Source: Pleomorphomonas sp. T1.2MG-36
Lineage (GTDB): Bacteria; Pseudomonadota; Alphaproteobacteria; Rhizobiales; Pleomorphomonadaceae
NCBI RefSeq assembly: GCF_950100655.1
Contig: NZ_CATNLY010000051.1
Coordinates: forward strand, 248,001-312,000
Reading direction: 5' to 3'
Length of the DNA stretch: 64,000 nucleotides
The notes under the pieces are model-generated. The model ran no database searches, was not told the origin of the DNA, and worked only from the letters and a program-made list of their open reading frames with translations. Both the position numbers and the translations under genes were made by a program. Below, piece by piece: positions 26,581-35,535 of this stretch. Every line of letters starts with the position of its first letter. Position 1 is the first letter of the stretch.

Positions 26581-27568
26581 CCTTCTCACCAACAGGAAGA
26601 CCGAGGTCCGCCTCGGCATCGTGCTTCTGGCGATGATCGTCGGCCTGTCGCTGACGTCGGACTCGTTCTTCACCCTCAACAACCTGACGTCCCTGCTCAA
26701 CAACAACGCCATCAACCTGATCTGGGCGGTCGGCTTGCTGGTGGTGCTGATCGCCGGCGGCATCGACATCTCGTTCGCCGTCGTCTCGTCGGTGGTTCAG
26801 TATCTTGCCGTGCAGGTTCTTCGTCAGATCGGCGGCGGCGACTGGGTGACCGGCATCCTGGTCTGCGGCGTGATCGGCATCGCGCTCGGCCTCGTCAACA
26901 TGTTCTTCATCCACCGGTTCCGCATCGTCTCGATCGTCGTCACCATCGCCACCTACAACGCCTACTTCGGCCTGTTGATGTTCTTCTCCAAGGGACGGAA
27001 CATCTACAATCTGCCCGACTGGCTGACCGACCGCGTCGTGATGTTCGAATACGAGGCGGCCGATGGCACGTGGTCGGAACTCACGCTGGCGGTGGGGGCG
27101 ATGGTGGTCTGCGTGGTCGCCACCTGGCTTCTCATCCAGCGCACCAACCTCGGCCGCCAGCTCTATGCCTTCGGCGACAATCCCGAGGGCGCCCGCCGCG
27201 CTGGCGTCAACGTCGCGGCCATGCAGGCGCTGGCCTTCGGCTGGATGGGGCTGATGGCCGGCATCGCCGGGCTCATGCAGGCCAACATCGTCAAGGAGGT
27301 GGTTCCGAACGCGCTGATCGGGCGCGAGATGGACGTGCTCGCCGCCATCGTGCTTGGCGGCGCCCGCCTCGGCGGCGGCAAGGGCACGGTGCTCGGCTGC
27401 GTCCTGGGCGTCATGTTCGTCGCCGTCACCCAGAATGGCCTCAACCTGCTCGGCGTTTCGCCCTTCGCGTTCAAGATGATCATCGGCGGCGCGATCCTGG
27501 TGGCCATCTCGACATCCAACATCGATTTCGCCGATCTCTTCCGTCGTCGGCAGGAGGCTGAAAAGTGA
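26573..27568 (+). CDS. Sugar ABC transporter permease 1 (BPD_transp_2 family)
   Basis: A 331-residue inner-membrane permease with about ten hydrophobic segments, similar to RbsC-type permeases. Characteristic parts are the N-terminal FFTLNNLTSLLNNNAINLIWAVGLLVVLIAGGIDISFAVV and the C-terminal AAIVLGGARLGGGKGTVLGCVLGV loop that contacts the ATPase. It overlaps the ATPase gene by eight bases and the second permease by four, so the three are translated from one message. Together with permease 2 it forms a heterodimeric channel for the sugar imported by the fucose-type locus. Confidence 0.95.
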   Translation: MHNLLTNRKTEVRLGIVLLAMIVGLSLTSDSFFTLNNLTSLLNNNAINLIWAVGLLVVLIAGGIDISFAVVSSVVQYLAVQVLRQIGGGDWVTGILVCGVIGIALGLVNMFFIHRFRIVSIVVTIATYNAYFGLLMFFSKGRNIYNLPDWLTDRVVMFEYEAADGTWSELTLAVGAMVVCVVATWLLIQRTNLGRQLYAFGDNPEGARRAGVNVAAMQALAFGWMGLMAGIAGLMQANIVKEVVPNALIGREMDVLAAIVLGGARLGGGKGTVLGCVLGVMFVAVTQNGLNLLGVSPFAFKMIIGGAILVAISTSNIDFADLFRRRQEAEK

Positions 27569-28560
27569 AGACTAGCCTGGGCACCATCCGGTCGGGGCTC
27601 GGCACCGACACGTCGAGCCTGATCGCCCTGCTGATCGTCGTCGTTCTGGGCTTCAGCATCGCCAGCCCGCAGTTCATGACGGCGGCCAACCTCGGCTCGA
27701 TGGGCTTCCAGATGCCGCTGCTCGGCCTGTTGACGCTGGCCATGCTGGCGCCGATCATCTCCGGCGGCTTCAACCTCGCCGTCACCTACACCGCCAACAT
27801 GTCGGGGCTGACGCTCGCCTGGATCCTGCTGCAGTTCGGCGGAAAGGATGCCGGCCTCGGCGCGCTGGTTCTCGGCTGCCTCGCCGCCATCGCCGTCGGC
27901 ATGCTGGCCGGGGCGATCATCGGTTTCGTCGTCGCCTATGTCGGCGCCCACCCCATCCTGGTGTCGCTGGCGATGATGATCTTCCTGCGCGGGCTCGGCG
28001 AGTTCCTGACCCGGGGCGGCGACATCTCCGGCGTGCCCGACTACATGCACGTGCTCGGCCACGAGTCCCTGATCGGCATCCCGATCCCGCTGCTGCTGTT
28101 CGGCGTGGTCGCCATCGTCTGGCACATCCTGCTCCGGCGGACGCAGCACGGCTTCTCCGTCACCATGACCGGGTCGAACCAGATGGCGGCCGAGTATTCG
28201 GGCCTGCACACCAAGCGGACGCTGGTGCTGCTCTACACCCTGTCGGGTCTCCTGTGCGCCATCGCCGGCATCCTGATGCTGGCGCGGTTCAACTCGGTGC
28301 GCGTCGGCCACGGCGAGGCGCTGCTGTTGGTCACCGTGCTCGCCTGCTTCCTCGGCGGCGTCGATCCGTTCGGCGGCTACGGCCGCGTCATCCCGGTCGT
28401 CGTCTCGCTGGTCATCCTGCAGATCCTGTCGTCGGGCCTCAACCTGGTCGGCGCCAACCAGCACATGGCGACGGCGGTGTGGGGCATGTTCCTGATCGCC
28501 GTCATGGTGCTGCGGTCCGAGCAGGTGAAGATGGTGCTGGGCTTCTTCCGGAAAGGCTGA
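27565..28560 (+). CDS. Sugar ABC transporter permease 2 (BPD_transp_2 family)
   Basis: A 331-residue partner permease. It opens with about 20 polar residues, then LIALLIVVVLGFSIASPQFMTAANLGSMGFQMPLLGLLTLAMLAPIISGGFNLAVTYTANMSG and ends with the coupling region LLVTVLACFLGGVDPFGGYGRVIPVVVSLVILQILSSGLNLVG. Its start overlaps the stop of permease 1 (ATGA-type overlap). It is the last gene of the locus. No L-fucose isomerase or fucose dehydrogenase gene follows, so import and the kinase/aldolase steps are present here but the first enzymatic step is not. Confidence 0.95.
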   Translation: MKTSLGTIRSGLGTDTSSLIALLIVVVLGFSIASPQFMTAANLGSMGFQMPLLGLLTLAMLAPIISGGFNLAVTYTANMSGLTLAWILLQFGGKDAGLGALVLGCLAAIAVGMLAGAIIGFVVAYVGAHPILVSLAMMIFLRGLGEFLTRGGDISGVPDYMHVLGHESLIGIPIPLLLFGVVAIVWHILLRRTQHGFSVTMTGSNQMAAEYSGLHTKRTLVLLYTLSGLLCAIAGILMLARFNSVRVGHGEALLLVTVLACFLGGVDPFGGYGRVIPVVVSLVILQILSSGLNLVGANQHMATAVWGMFLIAVMVLRSEQVKMVLGFFRKG

Positions 28561-28668
28561 GGGGCGGCGGGGATGGTCGCTGCGGTGGGTCGAGTGCGAC
28601 GCCAGGGCCGCGGCCGGCATTTCCGCAGGCCGACCGAGTGTTCCGCGCCGTGGTCGCTTGTCGGGCTG

Positions 28669-29556
28669 CTACCGCAGCCCCTGTCGGAACGCCAGGGGAT
28701 TGTGCCCCTCCCGAGCCTTGAAAGCCTTTTGAAGGTGTGCGGCGTCGTGGAACCCGGCGGTGGCAGCTATTTCGTCCATTGTCAGGCTGGTGTTTGCCAG
28801 AAGAAGTTTCACCCGCTCGATCCGCCGCCCCAGGACGAACTGATAGGGCGTTTCCCCGGTTGTCGCCTTGAAGGCCCGGCTGAAATGAAACCGGCTAAGC
28901 GCTGCGACCTGTGCAAGATCGGCCAGACTGATGGGTCCGCTCAGGTTGGCGTCTATGAACTCCAGAACCCTTGCCAAAGCCGATCGTGACAACGGTGCTT
29001 TTTTCGCCGCTTCAGCGAGGGGTGTTGCGTTGCTTATGCTGAGGGCAGTGAGCAGGCCAAGCGTTTCGGCGTACAGCTCGTCGACGCTGCCTTCGCCGGC
29101 AAGGCGGGCGCACTGTCTCATGAGGTGCGAAAGCGAGTTGTCGTAGAAGTATATTTTGGGATCGACGACATCCTCAAGACGATGGTCGAGCTCTTCGTGC
29201 AGAACGGCCGGGTCGAAGTAGATCGCCGTGTAGCCGTTTCTCCGTCGCGTCAGCTCGGACCAGCCAGTCACGGTCGCCTGCTTTGGGATGTAGGTCAGGG
29301 TGTTGCGCAGGTCCTTTTGGGTGAACTCCGCCGAGTCGCCTGCGCGGATACTGCCATCTTCCAGCACGATATCGTGGAGGGCGCAGAAATGCAGATCGCT
29401 CGTCCACTCGTAGCGGAACCTGTCGCCGGGGACGGGGGCTACGTATTCTACCTTGAAGCCGGCCCAGGACCTCGCCCGATACACGGTCTTGGCAGACGAG
29501 TGTCGCAGTTCGAACCGTTGATAATCGGAGTTGCCAACAAAAGACGATGTTGCCAT
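28669..29556 (-). CDS. AraC-family transcriptional regulator
   Basis: A 295-residue protein with a C-terminal AraC double helix-turn-helix (ISLADLAQVAALSRFHFSRAFKATTGETPYQFVLGRRIERVKLLLANTSLTMDEIAATAGFHDAAHLQKAFK). The N-terminal about 180 residues form a beta-rich sensor domain without a signature I can name. The gene has lower GC and different codon use from its surroundings. It is divergent from the histidine-kinase gene, 49 bases away, and shares the promoter region. No clear ribosome site precedes the ATG at 29556. The target is unknown; the kinase is the nearest candidate. Confidence 0.9.
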   Translation of the reverse strand: MATSSFVGNSDYQRFELRHSSAKTVYRARSWAGFKVEYVAPVPGDRFRYEWTSDLHFCALHDIVLEDGSIRAGDSAEFTQKDLRNTLTYIPKQATVTGWSELTRRRNGYTAIYFDPAVLHEELDHRLEDVVDPKIYFYDNSLSHLMRQCARLAGEGSVDELYAETLGLLTALSISNATPLAEAAKKAPLSRSALARVLEFIDANLSGPISLADLAQVAALSRFHFSRAFKATTGETPYQFVLGRRIERVKLLLANTSLTMDEIAATAGFHDAAHLQKAFKAREGHNPLAFRQGLR

Positions 29557-29605
29557 TTCAGGTAAATTATTGCTTTATGGGGCGTCTGTTTTTTGGAACC
29601 GTAGC

Positions 29606-30751
29606 ATGTGGGACGCCGCTCAACCAGAGCACGCCGCTCGGAATTCGCTGAGCTCGAAAACAGAAGCAAACAAGGCAACGCGTACCGACGTATCGTATTT
29701 TCTACAGGCGCTACTCAGGCTTCCGGCTTTTCAAAGTACAGGTAAGGACCGACGAATCCGCTTAGTCATCATTGGACAGCTGGCAGCGGTCGCCATCACT
29801 GCAGTGGCGACCGCTGCCCGTTTCCAGCTTGATCCGTTCCTGCCGCCCGGCTTCCCATATCTCACGTTCTTTCCTTGCGTCGTCATAACCGGCTTCATCT
29901 GGGGCCTGTCCCCGGCTCTGACCTGTGCGATCCTTAGCGGACTCGCTGCGTGGTACTGGTTCATTCCTCCCTTTGGCGGGTTCACGCTGACGTCCCAGTC
30001 CGTCGTCGCGCTTCTGTTCTATTTCGTCGTGGTCGGCATCGACCTGATTCTACTTCAGCTCGCGCTCTATACCGTGCGGTCGCAGGTGAGAACCCAGATG
30101 GCCTTGCGCCAGGCCCTGGATTTCCAGGAGATGGTGTCGGGAGAAGCGGATCACCGGCTGAAGAACCTCTTTGCCACCGTCAACGGCCTTATCGCGCTGT
30201 CGCAAAAGTATGCGGCCACGCCCGCGGAGCTTGCCAGTCAGCTTCGCGAGAGGATCGGCGCCATGGCGCATTCCGTTGCCCTCATCAGGGGGGCGGCCCA
30301 TGGCACAAATCCGAGCCTGAGCACGGTCGTTACGGCATCGCTGCGTGCTCTGGGCACGGACGAGGGCGAGCGGATTACGTTTGACGGTGGCGATACCATC
30401 ATCGATGGGCGCGCGATCGTTCCACTCAATCTCATATTCCACGAACTCGGCACAAACTCCCTCAAATACGGTGCTTTATCCTCTGACGCCGGAACGGTCG
30501 GGATCGCATGGAATGTCTTGGCGTCCGCCTCGTCCGGCGACATACTGAGACTCGTCTGGACGGAACGGAACGGCCCGGCGGCGGTTGAGCCGACGCGTTC
30601 GGGCTTCGGGACCGTCCTCATCAACCGCATGTCGCAATCCCTCGGCGGCGGGTGCGATTTCAGTTACCTGGAAACAGGACTCGTGGTCACCATCGTGATG
30701 GACAGCGCGGGCGTGCTGGCTGGCAAGGAAGCGCCCGACCAGTCCATTTGA
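29606..30751 (+). CDS. HWE/HisKA_2-type sensor histidine kinase with DUF4118-like membrane domain
   Basis: A 381-residue inner-membrane kinase from the ATG at 29606; the open frame extends to a TTG at 29531, but that would overlap the divergent AraC gene. Residues about 50-160 contain four membrane helices of the DUF4118/KdpD-like type (RLVIIGQLAAVAITAVATA, PYLTFFPCVVITGFIWGL, LTCAILSGLAAWYWFIPPFGGF, VVALLFYFVVVGIDLILL). The phosphoacceptor box EADHRLKNLFATVNGLI marks the HisKA_2/HWE class, followed by an HATPase with FHELGTNSLKYGALS (N box) and GFGTVLI. No response regulator is adjacent, so it is an orphan here. Its 3' end faces the RND pump gene. Confidence 0.9.
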   Translation: MWDAAQPEHAARNSLSSKTEANKATRTDVSYFLQALLRLPAFQSTGKDRRIRLVIIGQLAAVAITAVATAARFQLDPFLPPGFPYLTFFPCVVITGFIWGLSPALTCAILSGLAAWYWFIPPFGGFTLTSQSVVALLFYFVVVGIDLILLQLALYTVRSQVRTQMALRQALDFQEMVSGEADHRLKNLFATVNGLIALSQKYAATPAELASQLRERIGAMAHSVALIRGAAHGTNPSLSTVVTASLRALGTDEGERITFDGGDTIIDGRAIVPLNLIFHELGTNSLKYGALSSDAGTVGIAWNVLASASSGDILRLVWTERNGPAAVEPTRSGFGTVLINRMSQSLGGGCDFSYLETGLVVTIVMDSAGVLAGKEAPDQSI

Positions 30752-30781
30752 CGCCGCCACGCCGCACGTCATGTCACGTCC

Positions 30782-33700
30782 TCACTCTGCCGGCATTCCG
30801 GCCGGTTCTCTTTGGCGCCGAGACGCCATGGTGCGCAGCTTTTCGCAGCCGATGAAGATCACCGGGGTGATGTAGAGGGTCAGCAGTTGGCTGACGATCA
30901 GGCCGCCGACCACGGCGACGCCGAGCGGCTGGCGCAGTTCGGCGCTGGCGCCGTGGCCGATGGCGATGGGCAGCGTGCCGAGCAGGGCGCAGAAGGTGGT
31001 CATCATGATCGGGCGGAAGCGGCGGGTGGCCGCCTCGTGGATGGCGTCCCTGGCCTTGGCGCCGTCCTCCCGCATCAGCTGGAGCGCCACGTCGACCATC
31101 ATGATGGCGTTCTTCTTGACGATGCCGATCAGCATCAGGATGCCGATCAGCGCGATGATCGAGAGGTCCATGCCGGTGAGCTTCAGGGCCAGGAGGGCGC
31201 CGAGCGCCGCCGACGGCAGGCCCGACAGGATGGTCAGCGGGTGGATGAAGCTCTCGTAGAGCACGCCGAGCACCACGTAGATGGTGAGGATGGCGGCGAG
31301 GATCAGAAGCGGCGTGTTGGCCGTCGACTGGGCGAACACCTGCGCCGTGCCGGCAAACGACGTGAACACCGTCGACGGCAGCCCGACCTCCTGCTTGATG
31401 GTGTCGATGCGGGCGGTGGCGGTGCCGAGCGACACGCCCTGCGGCAGGTTGAAGGAAACGGTGATCGAGGTCAGCTGCCCCGTCTGGTTGAGCGTGACCG
31501 GGCCGGATTTCCGCTCCACCGAGGCGAAGGCGGTGAGCGGCACCAGCGAGCCGGTGGTGGCGGAGCGGACGCGCAGCTCGGACAGGCGGTCGTTGCTCCA
31601 GGCGAGGTTGGGATCGTATTCGAGGATCACCGAGTAGCTGTCGCCGGTCGACTGGATGTCGGCGACCGTCTGCTCGCCGAAGCCTTCGCCCAGCGTCTTG
31701 CGCAGGGTGGCGGCGGTGATGCCGAGGTGCTCGGCCCGGTCGCGGTCGATGACGATGCGGGCCTGCAGCGCGTTGTTCTGCAAGTCGGTGGCAACGTCGG
31801 TGAAGGTGGCTGGCTCGGCGGCCATGGCGTCGCGCAGGCGGCCGGCCCAGTCGCCGAGCTCGGTGGCGTCGAGCGACTGCACCACGAGCTGATACTGGCT
31901 CTGGCTGGAGCGGCCGCCGAGGCGCAGGCTCTGCGAGGGGGTGACGAAGCTCTGGAGGCCGACGATGTGGCCGAGCGACTGGCGCAGCCGGCCGACCACC
32001 GCGTCCATGGCGTCGCGTTCGGCCGCCGGCTTCAGCTGCACGTTCATGTTGGCCGAGTTGAGCTGCGACGAGCCGACCTGGGCGTTGACGTGGGCGACGG
32101 CCGGGTCGCGGGCGACGAGGTCGGCCGCCTCTTTCTGCAGCTTGGCCATGGCGTCGTAGGAAATGTCCTGCCGGGCCTGGGTGGAGATGGAGAGCTGGCC
32201 GATGTCCTCCTGAGGCAGGAAGCTCTTGGGCAGGTCGGCGAACAGCCAGGCGGAACCGGCGAAGGTGGCGAGGAACACCAGCGCCATCGGCAGCGGGTGG
32301 CGCAGCGTCCAGCCGACGCTTCTGCCGTAGCCGGCGAGCACCCTTGAGAAGCCGGCGTCGAACAGGCCGGCGAGGCTGTAGCGGGCCGGCGGCTTGCCGA
32401 TGCCGGCCGGCAGGCGGGCGGCCAGCGTCGGCGTCACGGTGAGCGACACCAGCGCCGAGGCGGTGATGGCGAGCGACACCACCATGCCGAACTCGGTGAA
32501 CAGGCGGCCGACCACGCCGCCCATCAGGAGGATGGGCAGGAAGACGGCGATCAGCGACAGCGACATGGAAATGATGGTGGAGGTGACCTCGGCGGCGCCC
32601 TTGAAGGCGGCGGCCATCGGTTTCTCGCCCTGTTCGATGTGGTGGACGATATTCTCCAGCATGACGATGGCGTCGTCGACGACGAGGCCGACCGACAGCG
32701 TCAGCGCCAGCAGCGACATGTTGTCGATGGAATAGCCGAGCACGTACATCGCCCCGAAGGCGATCAGGATGGACAGCGGCACGGCGATGGCCGGAATGGC
32801 GGTGGTGGTGAGCTTGCCGAGGAACAGGTAGATCACCAGGATGACCAGGCCGATGGTCAGCAGCAGCGTGAACTGCACGTCGGCGACGGCGGCGCGGATC
32901 GGCGCCGAGTTGTCGTTCATCAGCGACACGTTGACCGACGGCGGCAACTGGGCAGTGATGGCCGGCAGGGCCGCCTTGATGGCGTCGACCACCTCGACGG
33001 TGTTGGCGTCGGGCTGGCGCTGGACGGCCAGCGTGATGGCGCGCGTGCCGTCGTACCAACTGGCGGAGTTGCGGTTCTCGACGCTGTCGACGACGGTGGC
33101 GACGTCGCCGAGCCGCACCGGGCCGGCCGCGCTGGAGGAGACGATCAGCGAGCGGAAGCCGTCGGCCGAGGTCAGCTGGGTCGGCGCGTCGAGGGTGATG
33201 GTCTGCGCGGCATTGTCCATGCTGCCGACCGGCGACTGGTTGTTGGCGCTGGCGATGGCGGTGGACAGCTGGTCGAGGCCGATGCCGCGGGCGGCGAGGC
33301 GGTCGGGGTCGGCCTCGACGCGGACGGCGTATTTCTGCGAGCCGAAGATCTGCGCCTGGGCGACGCCGCTGATGGTGGAGATGGCCGGCGACAGTACGTT
33401 CTGGGCCAGCGAGTCGAGATCGGTCAGCGGCACCGTCGGCGAGGTGATCGACAGGAGCAGGATCGGCATGTCGGCCGGGTTGACCTTCCGGTAGCTCGGG
33501 TCGGAGGTCATGTTGTCGGGCAGGCGGCGGCGGGCGACGTCGATGGCCGACTGCACGTCGGCGGCGGCGCTGTCGATGTTGCGCGTGAGCTCGAATTGCA
33601 GCGTGATGGAGGTGGAGCCGAGCGACGACCGGGCCGAGATGGTGTCGATGCCGGAAATCGTCTGGAACTGCTTGATCAGCGGCGTCGCCACCGCCGTCGC

Positions 33701-33877
33701 CATGGTTTCCGGCGAGGCGCCGGAGAGCTGGGCCGACACGGTGATCGTCGGGAAGTCGACGCGCGGCAGGGCGGCCACTGGCAACAGGCGATAGGCGAAG
33801 AAGCCGGCGAGCGACAGGCCGAGCGCCAGCAGGATGGCGGCGACCGGCCGGCGGATGAACAGGGCCGGAAGGCTCAT
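30782..33877 (-). CDS. RND multidrug efflux transporter (MdtB/MdtC-like)
   Basis: A 1031-residue inner-membrane, proton-driven exporter. It begins MSLPALFIRRPVAAILLALGL, typical of the HAE1 group, and contains the duplicated RND architecture: helix 1, a large periplasmic porter domain, helices 2-7 with the helix-4 acidic motif VGLVVDDAIVMLENIVHHIE, a second periplasmic loop and helices 8-12 (LIGILMLIGIVKKNAIMMVDVALQL). Sequence style is closer to MdtB/MdtC than AcrB. It is translationally coupled to the adaptor gene by an ATGA overlap at 33874-33877. No outer-membrane factor gene is adjacent, so it presumably uses a TolC encoded elsewhere. Substrates are unknown. Confidence 0.95.
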   Translation of the reverse strand: MSLPALFIRRPVAAILLALGLSLAGFFAYRLLPVAALPRVDFPTITVSAQLSGASPETMATAVATPLIKQFQTISGIDTISARSSLGSTSITLQFELTRNIDSAAADVQSAIDVARRRLPDNMTSDPSYRKVNPADMPILLLSITSPTVPLTDLDSLAQNVLSPAISTISGVAQAQIFGSQKYAVRVEADPDRLAARGIGLDQLSTAIASANNQSPVGSMDNAAQTITLDAPTQLTSADGFRSLIVSSSAAGPVRLGDVATVVDSVENRNSASWYDGTRAITLAVQRQPDANTVEVVDAIKAALPAITAQLPPSVNVSLMNDNSAPIRAAVADVQFTLLLTIGLVILVIYLFLGKLTTTAIPAIAVPLSILIAFGAMYVLGYSIDNMSLLALTLSVGLVVDDAIVMLENIVHHIEQGEKPMAAAFKGAAEVTSTIISMSLSLIAVFLPILLMGGVVGRLFTEFGMVVSLAITASALVSLTVTPTLAARLPAGIGKPPARYSLAGLFDAGFSRVLAGYGRSVGWTLRHPLPMALVFLATFAGSAWLFADLPKSFLPQEDIGQLSISTQARQDISYDAMAKLQKEAADLVARDPAVAHVNAQVGSSQLNSANMNVQLKPAAERDAMDAVVGRLRQSLGHIVGLQSFVTPSQSLRLGGRSSQSQYQLVVQSLDATELGDWAGRLRDAMAAEPATFTDVATDLQNNALQARIVIDRDRAEHLGITAATLRKTLGEGFGEQTVADIQSTGDSYSVILEYDPNLAWSNDRLSELRVRSATTGSLVPLTAFASVERKSGPVTLNQTGQLTSITVSFNLPQGVSLGTATARIDTIKQEVGLPSTVFTSFAGTAQVFAQSTANTPLLILAAILTIYVVLGVLYESFIHPLTILSGLPSAALGALLALKLTGMDLSIIALIGILMLIGIVKKNAIMMVDVALQLMREDGAKARDAIHEAATRRFRPIMMTTFCALLGTLPIAIGHGASAELRQPLGVAVVGGLIVSQLLTLYITPVIFIGCEKLRTMASRRQREPAGMPAE

Positions 33878-35241
33878 GGCCGGGCCTCCGCCGTGTCGGT
33901 CGGCTGGCCGGCGCCGGACCTGTGGCCCCCCGCCTTACCGCCCGGCTTGCCCGCGTCGGGAGTGGCGCCGGCCGCCTCGGTCGAGGCGTCGATCACCTTC
34001 ATGCCGTCGGCAAGGCGCACCTGTCCTTCCACCACCACCCGCTCGCCGGCTGCGACGCCCGAGGAGAGGCCGGAGCGGTCGCCGGCCGACAGCGCCACCG
34101 TCACCGGCTTCGCGGCCACCGTTCCATCGGCGCCGACGACGTAGACGACGTTGCCCTGCTGCGTCGCCTGCAAGGCCACCGTCGGCACGGCCACCACCGG
34201 CATCGAGCCGATGGCCGCCTCGACGGCGATCGACTGGCCGGGCACCAGCCTGTCGGCGACGCCGTGAAGCGTCGCCCTGGCGATGAAGGTGCCGGATGTG
34301 GCGTCGACGGCGTCGTCGACGAAATCGACGGTGCCGGTGAAGGTGTCGGTGGCGCCGAGCGGGGTGACGGACACCTTGATCGGCTTGCCGGCGGCGCGCG
34401 CGGTGCGGACCAGGGCGGCGTCGCTCTCCGACAGGGCGAAGCTGGCGTAGAGCGGGTCGAGACGGGTCAGGCGGACGATGGCCGTGCCGGGCTGGACGAG
34501 GCTGCCGACCGCCGGGGCGACGGCGCCGAGGCGGCCGTCGAACGGGGCGCGGATGGTCTTCTGGTCGAGGGTGACGAGGTCGGACTTCAGCGTCGCCTGA
34601 TCGACGGCCACCGTCGCCTCGGCGGTCTTGACGGCGGCGTTGGCGTCTTCCAGCGACTGCTGCGACACCGCCTCGTTGCTGAGCAGCCTTTGCTGCCGGG
34701 CAGCGGTTTCCCGGGCGTGGTCGAGCGTCGCCTGATCGCGGGCGAGCGCCGCCTTGTCCTTCTCGACGACGGCCTCGGCGATGCGGCTGTCGAGGCGGAC
34801 CAGCACGTCGCCGGTCTTCACGTCGGCGCCGTCGGCGACCAGGATATCGGTGACGATGCCCGAGGTCTCGGTGGTCACCGTCAGGTTGGCCGGCGAGGCG
34901 ATGGCGCCGATGGTGCGCCGCTCGACCGGCATGTCCTCGGCGCCGGCGGCCACGGTGGAAACGCGCGTCGGCGCGCCGGAGCCGCGACGACCGCCGCCCT
35001 GTCCGGAGGGTTTGCCGGCGCCATTGGCGGCCGAAGCGTCGCCGTTCGCGTGCTGGCGGTGGGTGCCAACGCCCGTGGCGGCGGGGTCCTTGACGTCGGC
35101 CGGCGCGGCGGGCGCCGCACCCGGCGACACGGCGGCGAGCGCCTGGGATACATAGGGCGCGGTGAGGGCGACGAGACCGTCGCGCCAATAGAGGCCAGCC
35201 GCGATCGCAGCGACCAGAATGATCCCGAGCGTCTTCTTCAT
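33874..35241 (-). CDS. RND efflux pump periplasmic adaptor subunit (MdtA-like)
   Basis: A 455-residue membrane-fusion protein. The N-terminal helix (KKTLGIILVAAIAAGLYW) anchors it in the inner membrane. A low-complexity Ala/Pro/Gly-rich stretch (residues about 35-85) precedes the lipoyl halves (LTVTTETSGIVTDILVADGADVKTGDVLVRLDSR and KTIRAPFDGRLGAVAPAVGSLVQPGTAIVRL), a coiled-coil hairpin between them, and the beta-barrel and membrane-proximal domains. I use the ATG at 35241; the frame is open up to 35334, but that extension lacks a ribosome site or a signal-like sequence. The long linker after the anchor is unusual. It is the first gene of the pump operon and faces the Rrf2 regulator. Confidence 0.92.
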   Translation of the reverse strand: MKKTLGIILVAAIAAGLYWRDGLVALTAPYVSQALAAVSPGAAPAAPADVKDPAATGVGTHRQHANGDASAANGAGKPSGQGGGRRGSGAPTRVSTVAAGAEDMPVERRTIGAIASPANLTVTTETSGIVTDILVADGADVKTGDVLVRLDSRIAEAVVEKDKAALARDQATLDHARETAARQQRLLSNEAVSQQSLEDANAAVKTAEATVAVDQATLKSDLVTLDQKTIRAPFDGRLGAVAPAVGSLVQPGTAIVRLTRLDPLYASFALSESDAALVRTARAAGKPIKVSVTPLGATDTFTGTVDFVDDAVDATSGTFIARATLHGVADRLVPGQSIAVEAAIGSMPVVAVPTVALQATQQGNVVYVVGADGTVAAKPVTVALSAGDRSGLSSGVAAGERVVVEGQVRLADGMKVIDASTEAAGATPDAGKPGGKAGGHRSGAGQPTDTAEARP

Positions 35242-35467
35242 CGACGATGGTCCGTTTCGTTCCGTGGAGGGCGCCGTCGTGGAAACTTGACGGTCCTCGT
35301 GCGTCCGCCCGGGTCTGCCGGAAGGCATTGCCATCGTAAGCGGATTTCGCCTGTCGAGTGACGTGACAACTGTGGCAAATCCGGGAAATCGCCGCCGCTG
35401 ATACAGATTGATGCACTTTTGTCGGTGGCCGGGCCGGCGCGACCGGCCGGATGCGCCGCCATTTACA

Positions 35468-35494
35468 ACAGTCCCCTATAGGGATATCGACTGT
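35468..35494. promoter_or_regulatory. Nested dyad upstream of the Rrf2 gene
   Basis: ACAGTC (35468-35473) and GACTGT (35489-35494) form an inverted repeat that encloses the perfect palindrome CCCTATAGGG (35474-35483). It lies 42-68 bases before the Rrf2 start and within the region shared with the pump operon, so it may be the regulator's site. Confidence 0.45.
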
Positions 35495-35535
35495 CCTTAA
35501 TCCGCCCGTGCTCCGTCCGACCGTGGAACGAACCG

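Noticed and set aside
23854..26769. 971-codon minus-strand frame across the binding-protein and ATPase genes
   Set aside because: It is a shadow of two well-supported genes on the plus strand; the translation has no recognisable domain and no ribosome site.
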